From Pantoea ananatis LMG 2665 (GTDB lineage Bacteria > Pseudomonadota > Gammaproteobacteria > Enterobacterales > Enterobacteriaceae): a DNA stretch of 64,000 bases. The translations under genes and the position numbers were made by a program. The notes beneath the pieces are model-generated. The model did no database searches, had not been told where the DNA came from, and was given only the letters and a program-made list of their open reading frames with translations. The number at the start of each line of letters is the position of its first letter. Position 1 is the first letter of the stretch. Positions 36,328-45,286 of the stretch are shown here, in pieces. The stretch lies in NCBI RefSeq assembly GCF_000710035.2, contig NZ_JMJJ01000001.1:62001-126000 (forward strand), given 5' to 3'.

Positions 36328-36739
36328 CGCGATTCCTGAGGCCTTTGCTATTGAATGTCGCAGCCATGCATTCCCCTGGCGCGAAGAGACCTTTAACAGC
36401 AATCAGGGCGAACGTTTTCTGAATCTGCGGTTGGATGTCGATAACCAGATGGCCGCCTTCGCGATCACCCAGGTGGTTCTGGATGAAGCGTCGCTGTTTA
36501 ATATTGCTGTCGACCCGGCTTATCAACGGCGCGGCCTTGGCCGGGCGCTGCTGCAGCATTTAATCGATCAACTGATTGCGCGCGATGTCATGACATTGTG
36601 GCTGGAGGTGCGTGCGTCAAATGCACCTGCCATCGCGCTGTACGAACAGCTGGATTTCAACCAGGTCAGCCGCCGTCCCCACTATTATCCCACCGCCAGC
36701 GGCCGTGAAGATGCACTGATCATGGCGCTCACGCTGTAG
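36299..36739 (+). CDS. rimI: Ribosomal protein S18 N-acetyltransferase RimI
   Basis: 146 residues, ATG at 36299 inside the end of holD. GNAT fold: ECRSHAFPWREETF at the substrate side, acetyl-CoA loop QRRGLGRALL at about 75, LEVRASNAPAIALYEQLDF and a terminal RRPHYY segment that contains the catalytic tyrosine of RimI. It acetylates the N-terminal alanine of S18. holD-rimI-yjjG form one operon. Confidence 0.95.
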   Translation: MTAISFLTPDAIPEAFAIECRSHAFPWREETFNSNQGERFLNLRLDVDNQMAAFAITQVVLDEASLFNIAVDPAYQRRGLGRALLQHLIDQLIARDVMTLWLEVRASNAPAIALYEQLDFNQVSRRPHYYPTASGREDALIMALTL

Positions 36740-36758
36740 CCGTTTCTGAGGAGTTTTG

Positions 36759-37439
36759 ATGTTAGATAACTGGGATTGCATCCTGTTTGATGCGGATGAC
36801 ACGCTGTTTCACTTTGACTCGTTTGCCGGCCTGCAACGTCTGTTTGCCGGATACGATGTGCAGTTCACCGACCAGGATTTTGCGGATTACCAGGCGGTCA
36901 ACAAGCCACTCTGGGTGGAGTATCAAAATGGCCAGCTGTCTGCACTGGAGCTCCAGACCCGCCGTTTTGTCGGCTGGGGGCAGAAACTCAGCGTGGCACC
37001 GGCGATCCTTAACGATGGCTTTTTGTCAGCCATGGCGGAAATTTGTCTGCCGCTCGAGGGTGCAGTCAGCCTGATGACGCTGCTGCACGGCCGCGTCAAA
37101 ATGGGCATCATCACCAACGGCTTTACCGCGCTGCAGCAGCGTCGTCTGGAGCGTACCGGCTTTCTCGAGTACTTCTCTGCACTGGTGGTGTCAGAAGAAG
37201 TGGGCGTGCCTAAACCTGACGCCAGGATTTTTGACTATGCGCTCGAACAGATGGGACATCCGCAACGCGATCGCGTGTTGATGGTTGGCGATACGCCAGA
37301 ATCAGACATCCTCGGCGGCATGAATGCGGGCGTTAAAACCTGCTGGATCGACCACGGCTCGCGCCCGCTGCCCGAATCGATCAAACCGGACTGGCGGGTG
37401 AATACGTTATCCGAGCTGGAAGCGCTGCTAAAAGGCTGA
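36759..37439 (+). CDS. yjjG: HAD-superfamily 5'-nucleotidase YjjG
   Basis: 226 residues, ATG at 36759 after GAGGAG. The nucleophile motif DADDTL is at residues 11-16, ITNGF gives motif II, the lysine of VGVPKPD motif III, and GDTPESD motif IV. E. coli YjjG dephosphorylates pyrimidine monophosphates, including non-canonical ones, as a house-cleaning enzyme. In E. coli prfC follows; here a terminator and then the opposite-strand ytjB follow. Confidence 0.93.
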   Translation: MLDNWDCILFDADDTLFHFDSFAGLQRLFAGYDVQFTDQDFADYQAVNKPLWVEYQNGQLSALELQTRRFVGWGQKLSVAPAILNDGFLSAMAEICLPLEGAVSLMTLLHGRVKMGIITNGFTALQQRRLERTGFLEYFSALVVSEEVGVPKPDARIFDYALEQMGHPQRDRVLMVGDTPESDILGGMNAGVKTCWIDHGSRPLPESIKPDWRVNTLSELEALLKG

Positions 37440-37469
37440 TCCTGGCGCGTTACGCGGATCTGGAAAGCA

Positions 37470-37495
37470 AAAGGCCCTTAAGACGGGCCTTTTTT
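37470..37495 (+). terminator. Rho-independent terminator after yjjG
   Basis: 8-bp stem AAAGGCCC/GGGCCTTT with a 7-base loop and a T-run of six to eight. Confidence 0.88.
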
Positions 37496-37567
37496 CATCG
37501 AGTGGGTTGGTGAGGCATGAGAGCAATGTCTGGCAGGCGGTAAAGTAAACCGCGCCGGGCCGTCGCG

Positions 37568-38236
37568 TCAGACCGAGGGGTTTGCGGTATCGTCCTTTTT
37601 CTCGTCCTCATCATCATCCTCTTTCACAGGCGTACTGGCCGTGAGCAGGAACGGAGACTGCTGCCAGCGCGTGCGGCGGTCACGCAGTAACGTACGGCTG
37701 AGGATGATGCCAATCGCCAGCGCCAGCAGCATCATCAGGCGCAGAATATTCGTGGTGTTATCCACCTGACGCGATTCGGTGACCAGCACGTGCGTATCCA
37801 GCGTCACCCGCAGAAACCCTGCGGGGCCGTTGCCGCCGGTGAGCGGTTGAACGATTTGGTGATTGAAGTAGCTTCCCGCGCGTTTGCCATCCAGCGCCAG
37901 CCGATCGCGCACGTTAATATTTTCGCCGCTGCGCGCCACCAGGCTGCCATCGCCTGCATAGACGGACGCATCCAGAATACGGCTGTTTTCGGTCATCTGA
38001 TTAATAATGGCTTCAATCTGACTGCGGTTGTCTTCGCTGTTATCCATCAGGGGCTTAAGACTGAACGCCACCTGGCGGGTCAGCGTTTGAGCCAGCTCTT
38101 CTGCCTGTTCAGAACGCGCCATTTGATGGCCAAGGCTAAACCAGGATGCGCCTTGCATAAGCACCACTAACAGCGCCAGCGAAATCAAAACGATCACCGT
38201 GCGATGTAAGCGAAATTTCAGTGCGGTTTTAGCCAT
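37568..38236 (-). CDS. ytjB: Inner-membrane protein YtjB (Smp)
   Basis: 222 residues. Two membrane helices, at about 13-32 (VIVLISLALLVVLMQG) and about 165-182, enclose a periplasmic sensor-like domain with VYAGDGSLVARSGENINV, as in the Smp family. A highly acidic C-terminal tail (KEDDDEDEKKDD) faces the cytoplasm. The function is poorly defined in E. coli. The divergent serB start lies 107 bases away, the same head-to-head pair as in E. coli. Confidence 0.88.
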   Translation of the reverse strand: MAKTALKFRLHRTVIVLISLALLVVLMQGASWFSLGHQMARSEQAEELAQTLTRQVAFSLKPLMDNSEDNRSQIEAIINQMTENSRILDASVYAGDGSLVARSGENINVRDRLALDGKRAGSYFNHQIVQPLTGGNGPAGFLRVTLDTHVLVTESRQVDNTTNILRLMMLLALAIGIILSRTLLRDRRTRWQQSPFLLTASTPVKEDDDEDEKKDDTANPSV

Positions 38237-38343
38237 TAATTATCCGAATCACGTTACGACAGAAAGCCTGGATATTATGTTGCCAGAAGCAGCGCAGACA
38301 AGGTAGCCTCTTGCGTGGTTTTGTTGTTCCTACAGGAGCCCTG

Positions 38344-39321
38344 ATGTCAAATCATCTTACCTGGTGCGATCTGCCTGCTGATGTCTCTCTCTGGCCGGGG
38401 TTGCCCCTTTCACTCAGCGGTGACGAAGTCATGCCGCTGGACTATCGTGCGGGTCGAACCGGCTGGTTACTCTATGGTCGCGGCCTGGATAAACAGCGTT
38501 TGACCGATTATCAGCACCAGCTTGGTGCCGCGATGGTGATCGTCAGTGCCTGGAACGTAGACGACTACCAGGTGATTCGTCTGGCAGGTTCCCTGACGCC
38601 GTTTGCCAGCAAACTGGCGCACGATCTGGCGCTGGATGTGGCACCGCTCGGGAAAATCCCGCATCTGAAAACGCCGGGCCTGCTGGTCATGGACATGGAC
38701 TCCACCGCGATCCAAATCGAATGTATCGACGAGATAGCCAGACTGGCGGGCTGCGGCGAGCAGGTGGCAGAGGTCACCGAGCGGGCGATGCGCGGCGAGC
38801 TGGATTTTACCGCCAGCCTGCGCCAGCGCGTGGGCAAGCTGAAAGATGCCGACGCCAATATTCTTAAACAGGTACGCGATGAGCTGCCGTTAATGCCAGG
38901 CTTAACCACGCTGACCAAAAAATTGCAGGCGCTGGGCTGGCAGGTGGCTATCGCCTCTGGCGGCTTTACCTATTTTGCGGAGTTCCTGCGCGACAAGCTG
39001 CATCTGTCGTCCATCGCGGCTAACGAACTGGAAATCCGCGACGGTAAACTCACGGGTGAAGTGCTGGGCCAGATTGTGGATGCCCAGTACAAAGCCGAGA
39101 CGTTAAAAAAACTGGCGAAGCGGTTCGGGATTGCGCCAGAACAAACCGTCGCCGTGGGTGACGGGGCGAATGATTTGCCGATGATCAAAGCCTCGGCGCT
39201 GGGCATTGCTTACCACGCCAAACCGAAGGTCAATGAGCAAACGGCCGTCACCATTCGCCATGCCGATTTAATGGGCGTGTTTTGCATCCTGACCGGAAGC
39301 CTGATTCACGAAGAGCGTTAA
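38344..39321 (+). CDS. serB: Phosphoserine phosphatase SerB
   Basis: 325 residues from the ATG at 38344 (CAGGAG upstream). An N-terminal regulatory domain of about 100 residues precedes the HAD core: MDMDSTAIQIECIDEIA holds the nucleophile and proton-donor aspartates, then ASGGF, and GDGANDLPMIK with the metal-binding aspartates. It performs the last step of serine synthesis. serB, radA and nadR are consecutive, 13 and 92 bases apart, as in E. coli. Confidence 0.96.
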   Translation: MSNHLTWCDLPADVSLWPGLPLSLSGDEVMPLDYRAGRTGWLLYGRGLDKQRLTDYQHQLGAAMVIVSAWNVDDYQVIRLAGSLTPFASKLAHDLALDVAPLGKIPHLKTPGLLVMDMDSTAIQIECIDEIARLAGCGEQVAEVTERAMRGELDFTASLRQRVGKLKDADANILKQVRDELPLMPGLTTLTKKLQALGWQVAIASGGFTYFAEFLRDKLHLSSIAANELEIRDGKLTGEVLGQIVDAQYKAETLKKLAKRFGIAPEQTVAVGDGANDLPMIKASALGIAYHAKPKVNEQTAVTIRHADLMGVFCILTGSLIHEER

Positions 39322-39334
39322 CTGAGGAGTTGTT

Positions 39335-40717
39335 TTGGCCAAAGCGGCAAAACGCGCATTTGTTTGTAACGAGTGTGGCGCAGATTATCCGCGCTGGCAG
39401 GGGCAATGCAGCGCCTGTCACGCCTGGAACACCATTACCGAGGTACGGATTGCCGCCTCACCCGCTGCAGCGCGCAATGAGCGCCTCAGCGGTTATGCGG
39501 GCAGTGCCGGGACCAGTCGGGTGCAAAAGCTGTCCGAAATCAGCCTGGAAGCCTTGCCCCGTTTCTCGACCAGCTTTAAAGAGTTTGACCGTGTGCTGGG
39601 CGGTGGCGTGGTGCCCGGCAGTGCCATTTTGATTGGTGGTAATCCCGGGGCCGGTAAATCCACTTTGTTGCTGCAGGTCATGTGCCGCTTAGCGCAGAAC
39701 ATGAAAACGCTGTATGTCACCGGCGAAGAATCTTTACAGCAGGTGGCAATGCGCGCCCATCGGCTGGGTTTGCCGACTGAAAACCTGAACATGCTGTCGG
39801 AAACCAGCATCGAACAGATCTGCCTGATCGCCGAGCAGGAAGCGCCGCAAATCATGGTCATCGACTCCATCCAGGTGATGCACATGGCCGATATCCAGTC
39901 TTCACCCGGCAGCGTCGCCCAGGTGCGCGAAACCGCCGCTTATCTGACGCGCTTTGCCAAAACCCGCGGCGTGGCGATTATCATGGTGGGCCATGTCACC
40001 AAAGACGGATCGCTGGCCGGGCCGAAGGTCCTTGAGCACTGTATCGACTGTTCGGTGCTGCTGGATGGCGATGCCGATTCGCGCTTCCGCACCTTGCGCA
40101 GCCATAAAAACCGTTTTGGTGCCGTGAATGAACTGGGGGTTTTTGCCATGACGGAGCAGGGCATGCGTGAGGTGAGCAATCCTTCCGCCATTTTCCTGTC
40201 GCGCGGTGAAGAGATTACGTCGGGCAGTTCGGTCATGGTGCTGTGGGAAGGAACCCGGCCATTGCTGGTCGAGATTCAGGCGCTGGTGGACCATTCGATG
40301 ATGGGGAATCCCCGTCGTGTTGCCGTCGGGCTTGAACAAAACCGCCTGGCAATTCTGCTGGCGGTACTGCATCGTCACGGTGGATTGCAAATGGCGGATC
40401 AGGATGTGTTCGTCAACGTCGTGGGCGGCGTGAAAGTCACAGAAACCAGCGCCGACCTGGCGCTGATGCTGTCAATGGTTTCCAGCCTGCGCGATCGCCC
40501 CTTGCCGCAGGATCTGGTTATCTTTGGCGAAGTCGGGCTGGCCGGCGAAATTCGCCCGGTGCCCAGCGGCCAGGAACGGATTTCAGAAGCGGCTAAACAT
40601 GGCTTCAAACGGGCGATTGTGCCTGCCGGTAACGCGCCGAAAAAGCCGATTGAGGGCATGCGCGTCTACAGCGCGAAAAAGTTGGCGGATGCGCTGGCGA
40701 TTCTCGATGATCTTTAA
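39335..40717 (+). CDS. radA: DNA repair protein RadA
   Basis: 460 residues, the E. coli length, from a TTG with GAGGAG upstream. Zinc finger CNECGADYPRWQGQCSAC at the front, Walker A GGNPGAGKST, Walker B VIDSIQ, the RadA motif KNRFG, and a C-terminal Lon-like domain ending in the AILDDL tail. It is a RecA-like helicase that extends strand exchange during recombination and repair. The TTG start is shared by well-placed RBS evidence; no ATG alternative exists near. Confidence 0.96.
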   Translation: MAKAAKRAFVCNECGADYPRWQGQCSACHAWNTITEVRIAASPAAARNERLSGYAGSAGTSRVQKLSEISLEALPRFSTSFKEFDRVLGGGVVPGSAILIGGNPGAGKSTLLLQVMCRLAQNMKTLYVTGEESLQQVAMRAHRLGLPTENLNMLSETSIEQICLIAEQEAPQIMVIDSIQVMHMADIQSSPGSVAQVRETAAYLTRFAKTRGVAIIMVGHVTKDGSLAGPKVLEHCIDCSVLLDGDADSRFRTLRSHKNRFGAVNELGVFAMTEQGMREVSNPSAIFLSRGEEITSGSSVMVLWEGTRPLLVEIQALVDHSMMGNPRRVAVGLEQNRLAILLAVLHRHGGLQMADQDVFVNVVGGVKVTETSADLALMLSMVSSLRDRPLPQDLVIFGEVGLAGEIRPVPSGQERISEAAKHGFKRAIVPAGNAPKKPIEGMRVYSAKKLADALAILDDL

Positions 40718-40809
40718 GCTTTCCCCAATGCCCTTTTGCCGTTGCGCAAAAGGGCCGGTGAGGGACAACTGTCCTCACGTCGTTGATCATTTTTTGCAGG
40801 AGGCACCAC

Positions 40810-42048
40810 ATGTCGGCGTTTGATTATTTAAAAACGGCCATTCGCCAGCAGGGCCACACGCTACAACAGGTGGCCGATGCCAGTGGCATGACCAAAGGGT
40901 ACTTAAGCCAACTGCTTAACGCGAAAATTAAAAGCCCCAGTGCACAAAAGCTGGAAGCCCTGCACCGTTTTCTCGGTCTGGAGTTTCCACGTCGCGACAA
41001 AAAAATTGGGGTGATATTTGGTAAGTTTTATCCGCTACATACCGGCCATATCTATCTGATCCAGCGTGCCTGTAGTCAGGTCGATGAGCTGCATATCATT
41101 ATGGGCTACGACGAGCCGCGCGATCTGAGCCTGTTTGAAAACAGCGCCATGTCGCAGCAGCCTACCGTTAGCGATCGTCTGCGTTGGTTACTGCAAACCT
41201 TCAAGTACCAGAAAAATATTCGCATTCATGCCTTCGATGAAGAGGGCATTGAACCCTATCCACACGGCTGGGATGTGTGGAGTGCAGGGGTGAAAACCTT
41301 CCTGGACGAGCAGGGGATTGCCGCAGACTGCATCTATACCAGTGAAGCACCCGATGCCGAAATGTATCAACAGCACCTGGGCATTGAGACGATACTGATC
41401 GATCCAAAACGATCGTTTATGAATATCAGCGGCGCGCAGATTCGTCAGGATCCCTTCCGCTTCTGGGAGTATATTCCCACCGAAGTGAAGCCTTTCTTTG
41501 TACGCACCGTGGCCATTCTGGGCGGTGAGTCGAGCGGAAAGTCGATGCTGGTGAACAAGCTGGCGAACATCTTTAATACGTCCAGTGCGTGGGAATATGG
41601 CCGTGACTATGTTTTTTCCCATCTGGGCGGCGATGAGATGGCACTGCAGTATTCTGACTACGATAAGATCGCGCTGGGCCATGCACAGTACATCGATTTT
41701 GCGGTGAAATATGCCAATAAAGTGGCGTTTATCGATACCGACTTTGTCACCACCCAGGCCTTTTGCAAAAAGTATGAGGGACGCGAGCATCCTTTTGTTC
41801 AGGCAATGATTGATGAGTATCGCTTTGACCTGGTCATTTTGCTGGAGAATAACGTGCCCTGGGTGGCGGACGGATTGCGCAGCCTGGGCAGCTCTGTGGA
41901 TCGCCGTGAGTTCCAGAGCATGCTGATCTCGATGCTGGGTGAAAACCACATCGATTTCGTTCATGTGCAGGAAGAAGACTACGATACGCGTTTCCTGCGC
42001 TGTATTGAACTGGTGAAAGGAATGCTGGGCGAACAGGGCCCGCTCTAA
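40810..42048 (+). CDS. nadR: Trifunctional NAD regulator/NMN adenylyltransferase/NR kinase NadR
   Basis: 412 residues from the ATG at 40810 (GCAGGAGG). Residues 1-60 are a Cro-type HTH (TLQQVADASGMTKGYLSQLLN). About 65-225 is the NMN adenylyltransferase with GKFYPLHTGH and ISGAQIRQDP. From about 230 the ribosylnicotinamide kinase carries Walker A GGESSGKS. It represses NAD synthesis genes and salvages NMN and nicotinamide riboside. In E. coli ettA is the next gene; here about 10 kb of other genes intervene. Confidence 0.96.
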   Translation: MSAFDYLKTAIRQQGHTLQQVADASGMTKGYLSQLLNAKIKSPSAQKLEALHRFLGLEFPRRDKKIGVIFGKFYPLHTGHIYLIQRACSQVDELHIIMGYDEPRDLSLFENSAMSQQPTVSDRLRWLLQTFKYQKNIRIHAFDEEGIEPYPHGWDVWSAGVKTFLDEQGIAADCIYTSEAPDAEMYQQHLGIETILIDPKRSFMNISGAQIRQDPFRFWEYIPTEVKPFFVRTVAILGGESSGKSMLVNKLANIFNTSSAWEYGRDYVFSHLGGDEMALQYSDYDKIALGHAQYIDFAVKYANKVAFIDTDFVTTQAFCKKYEGREHPFVQAMIDEYRFDLVILLENNVPWVADGLRSLGSSVDRREFQSMLISMLGENHIDFVHVQEEDYDTRFLRCIELVKGMLGEQGPL

Positions 42049-42376
42049 GGCTTTTACCTTCATACCGGGGCGGGGAAAGAACAAGACGTCGCCCCTTTAA
42101 TGGCTATTTTTTATTCATATTATTTGCGCCCTCTCTAACCTGAACATGAGAAATAATGGCTCGTGAAAAACCACGTGCAGCCAAATAACGCGCGTAACAT
42201 TAGAAAACAAAAAAAGAGATTTTGAATTCTCAGGTAACATTATTACGTATTTAAAAACTGATATTATTTCATTTCTTCTGTGTGTTGCTGTTAAATGTAA
42301 GTTCAATATTTTTAACTGGTTTATATTGAGGGAATGTTCTTAAGATAGAAATAATGATATACCCGGATGTAATAAG
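42049..42376. other. A+T-rich gap, left edge of an inserted block
   Basis: 328 bases, strongly A+T rich after 42200 and unlike the preceding backbone. No reading frame, tRNA or clear direct repeat was seen. It marks the change from backbone to the fimbrial block. Confidence 0.4.
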
Positions 42377-43309
42377 ATGAAAAAGATTAGTATTGGTAGC
42401 GATGTGGTTTTTTATCCTGGGAAAAGGGAAATTATTAGTCATGATCAGACGGTGAAGTTGCACTCATCGGCCTCCTATTGTTTTGAATTGCTGATCGCGC
42501 GCCAGGGCGAAATTGTCGATCATGAAGCATTTTATCAATATGCCTGGCGCCGGTTCGGTATGGAAGTCAGTGCCAATGCCTTATATCAAAGTATTTCCCT
42601 GATCAGAAAAGCGCTGCTGGCATGCGATATCCGCCAGGACGTGATCAGAACAATTCCGCGTCGCGGCTTTATGCTTTCAAACGCAATCCTCATTGAGGAA
42701 TCGACGACTGCGCCTGAAAAGCGTATTTCTGATGAGGAAGCAGTGGCTGGTAAATGTGACCAGGAAGAAGAACAGCGCATTCCGCTCTTACCTTCGGCCA
42801 GTGAAGATGAGGTTTTGCCAAATACGACGCAGCCCGTTATTCAGGATGATGAGAATATTTCAGAAAATCTCATTAATGACATGCCGCATTCTGAACCAAA
42901 ATCAAAAAAACCGATCGGCGATCCTGAATCTGCTATATTAACACTCAGAAAAAGCGCAAATCGCTATGCGATTTCCCCCCGTCATCTGTTTGTGACAGGG
43001 CTGACGGGGTTGACGATACTGATTTGTGGTTTTGCCATCATGGCCTTTTCACTTTACCGCCAGGAAATGGATTTTGTTAAACGCTTTGATATGAATGGAT
43101 GCGAAATATATGGCAATGAAAAAGCGGATAACAGTCTGGTGGCACGAGTCGCTGTCGATATTAAAGTCGGTTGTACGGCGCGACGAAAAATTTTTATTAC
43201 AGCGTTCACCAATGGTGAACGAATTTCAGTTTTACAGTGTAAAAATACCCTTTCACTTTTCGGCTCCCCGGACTGTGTTTCGTATTATTATATAAGGAGT
43301 CAGTGGTGA
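42377..43309 (+). CDS. Membrane-anchored winged-helix regulator (ToxR/CadC-like)
   Basis: 310 residues. The N-terminal OmpR/CadC-type winged helix covers about 1-105: LLIARQGEIVDHEAFYQYAW, then ALYQSISLIRKALL as recognition helix and TIPRRGFML as wing. A polar, acidic linker (about 110-195) leads to one membrane helix, HLFVTGLTGLTILICGFAIM (about 203-225), and a short periplasmic domain with several cysteines (NGCEIYG, VGCTARR, LQCKNT, PDCVSY). One-component membrane regulators of this type read a periplasmic signal directly. The next gene overlaps its stop by 4 bases and encodes a FidL-like protein, a partner layout like ToxR/ToxS. The fimbrial operon beginning 690 bases after this gene is the likely target. 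Confidence 0.82.
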   Translation: MKKISIGSDVVFYPGKREIISHDQTVKLHSSASYCFELLIARQGEIVDHEAFYQYAWRRFGMEVSANALYQSISLIRKALLACDIRQDVIRTIPRRGFMLSNAILIEESTTAPEKRISDEEAVAGKCDQEEEQRIPLLPSASEDEVLPNTTQPVIQDDENISENLINDMPHSEPKSKKPIGDPESAILTLRKSANRYAISPRHLFVTGLTGLTILICGFAIMAFSLYRQEMDFVKRFDMNGCEIYGNEKADNSLVARVAVDIKVGCTARRKIFITAFTNGERISVLQCKNTLSLFGSPDCVSYYYIRSQW

Positions 43310-43755
43310 AGTTAACCTTTCTGTTGGCTGTAATCGTGATGACAGCAGCAGGCATTGTCGTATTTATGTTTCGACAGGATTCTGTCCATTGTATAGCAAA
43401 CATTAATTACATCAGAGGCGGTGAGACATTTTCAGTGATCGCCTCTCACGATATGCGAAACGGTCAGGGTATTATTGCGATTACGGGCCGACTCACCGAT
43501 AGCGCGCATAAGGTTATCAGCCTGAGTAAAATTATCCGTTTTACTTATCAGCGTGAGGGTAATCTGTATCTTGCGCGATCAACATTAATAGAACCCTCAC
43601 CGGATAACCAAATGTCTTTAGAGGAGCAACAAAAGTGGCTGCCGGCATTTTTCATTAGCGTCGGGGCGACATTTCCGTTTGTCATTAAAAGGACAGGCCT
43701 GCAGACGTGGGTATTCTATTCTGGGCCGGTACCGCTTTACCTTTGCGAAAAGTGA
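43306..43755 (+). CDS. FidL-like membrane protein, regulator partner
   Basis: 149 residues from a GTG at 43306 whose first bases overlap the preceding TGA stop (GTGA), with AAGGAG 6 bases before; this means translational coupling. A single N-terminal membrane helix (LLAVIVMTAAGIVVFMF) leaves a periplasmic domain containing two cysteines (HCIANI and the near-terminal LCEK). The domain reads as FidL-like, a group found beside membrane wHTH regulators and fimbrial operons in enterobacteria. It probably stabilises or tunes the regulator in the periplasm; this is inferred from arrangement. Confidence 0.72.
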   Translation: MKLTFLLAVIVMTAAGIVVFMFRQDSVHCIANINYIRGGETFSVIASHDMRNGQGIIAITGRLTDSAHKVISLSKIIRFTYQREGNLYLARSTLIEPSPDNQMSLEEQQKWLPAFFISVGATFPFVIKRTGLQTWVFYSGPVPLYLCEK

Positions 43756-43997
43756 TGTCGTCAATGTGGCGTTCGCTGTCGTCGCGCGCACGGCCTGGCC
43801 TGTTGTTATTTTATGAAATGTCTCTTTATAGCAACACAGGGTTAACATTATCATATTGAATTTAAATATATTTTTTGTTTTCTAAAGCATTCTTCACATA
43901 AGGTCAGAACACTTCACACACAGTTTCTCTCCCATGCCCCTTATGATTCTCGCCGCCAATGAGCATGTTTATTAATCAGAATCACAAGAGGGAACCA

Positions 43998-44552
43998 ATG
44001 AAAGCCAGGTCTTTATCACTCGGCATGACAATTGCCTTATGCGGTGCAAGTTTTATTTCTTTTAATGCTTTTTCCGCATCACAAAATACCATTCGCTTTC
44101 AGGGCGAGGTCAATGCACAAACCTGTAACGTTAATGTCAATGATGCAACCGGTAGCCCGATTATTCTGCTGCCAACGGTTTCCACTACCGCGCTGAGTAC
44201 GGCAAAATCAACCGCCGGAAAAACGCCTTTTACCATTAATTTAACCGGTTGTGTTGCACCGGCATCAGGATCAACGCAGGCAATTAATATCAATCTGGTC
44301 GGCAACAATATTTCATCGACTGGTGATTTACTGAATACCGGAACAGCGAAAAACGTGGCACTGCGTTTGCTGGATAGTAGTGATAAAGCGATCGATTTAT
44401 CTGGCGGTGCGGCGACGGTCAGCGGCATGACGCTGGCGAGCGGAAGTACCAGTGCATCACAAAATTTTTCGGTCGAATATTACAGCGACTCTGGAAGCGC
44501 TGGTGCAGGTACAGTTTTGAGTAGCGTCCAATATTCTGTCAGCTATCCATAA
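43998..44552 (+). CDS. Fimbrial major subunit (type 1-like pilin)
   Basis: 184 residues, ATG at 43998 after GAGGG. The signal peptide ends near NAFSAS. The mature pilin has the two-cysteine disulfide (AQTCNVN and LTGCVAP), the early strand NTIRFQGEV, and a penultimate-tyrosine C-terminus SVQYSVSYP used in donor-strand exchange. It would be secreted to the periplasm and polymerised outside. First gene of a chaperone-usher operon; 39 bases to the chaperone. The organisation pilin-chaperone-usher-adhesin-chaperone resembles the Stb fimbriae of Salmonella. Confidence 0.88.
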   Translation: MKARSLSLGMTIALCGASFISFNAFSASQNTIRFQGEVNAQTCNVNVNDATGSPIILLPTVSTTALSTAKSTAGKTPFTINLTGCVAPASGSTQAININLVGNNISSTGDLLNTGTAKNVALRLLDSSDKAIDLSGGAATVSGMTLASGSTSASQNFSVEYYSDSGSAGAGTVLSSVQYSVSYP

Positions 44553-44591
44553 CTATCAGGCCCTCTTTATTTAAGAGGGCAGGAGAAACCT

Positions 44592-45281
44592 GTGTTTAAA
44601 TCTAGCGTTATTTTGTTGCTGATGCTGTCAGCCACTCTGTGTCAGGCGAGTGTGGTACTAAACGGCACCCGGATAATTATTGATGGTTCGAAAAATGAAA
44701 AGACCATCCAGTTTACTAACGCAGGCGATCAGCCTGCGCTTATTCAAATTCAGGCAGTGAATCCTGATGCAAATTCAACGCCGCCCTTTGTGGCGCTGCC
44801 GCAAATTTTTCGTATAGCACCGGTCGCCGGTCAAACGGTGAAAGTCAACGTCACTGAAAAAAATTTGCCGCAGGACAGAGAGTCGCTGTTTTATCTGGAC
44901 TACACGGAGCTCCCCTCTGTTAAAAAGGGCGATGAAGATAAAAATAAACTTTATCTGATTATCAAGAACAGGGTGAAAGTCATCGTTCGTCCCGGGGATC
45001 TCGATTTCTCTGTGGATAAAGTCAGACAGGCGCTTTCCTGGCGTATCGAGGGGCACACAATCCTCCTTAAAAATGCGTCTCCCTTTTACGCCAATATTCG
45101 CTCGTTTGTCCTGGTAAAAGGTAATCACACGCTTCCCTGGGACGATGCCGTCACGCTGGCACCTTTTAGTGAACAGCGCATTACGCTGAAAAGCCATTCA
45201 TCCCTCTCTGGATATGCGCTTAATGCCGTCCTGATTAATGATTTTGGCGCCGACGAAAAAATCAACGTAAACGAAAAATAG
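44592..45281 (+). CDS. Periplasmic fimbrial chaperone (first)
   Basis: 229 residues from a GTG preceded by AGGAGA. Signal peptide of about 19 residues ending CQAS. PapD-like two-domain immunoglobulin fold: VVLNGTRIIIDGSKNEKTIQFTN, the proline turn FVALPQIFRI, the G1-strand zipper region, and the signature LPQDRESLFYLDYTELP. KNRVKVIVRP begins the second domain. It caps pilin grooves in the periplasm and delivers them to the usher encoded 6 bases downstream. Confidence 0.9.
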   Translation: MFKSSVILLLMLSATLCQASVVLNGTRIIIDGSKNEKTIQFTNAGDQPALIQIQAVNPDANSTPPFVALPQIFRIAPVAGQTVKVNVTEKNLPQDRESLFYLDYTELPSVKKGDEDKNKLYLIIKNRVKVIVRPGDLDFSVDKVRQALSWRIEGHTILLKNASPFYANIRSFVLVKGNHTLPWDDAVTLAPFSEQRITLKSHSSLSGYALNAVLINDFGADEKINVNEK

Positions 45282-45286
45282 CAGAA

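Noticed and set aside
41188..42084. 298-codon minus-strand frame opposite nadR
   Set aside because: NadR is complete and conserved on the other strand; this frame has no family resemblance.
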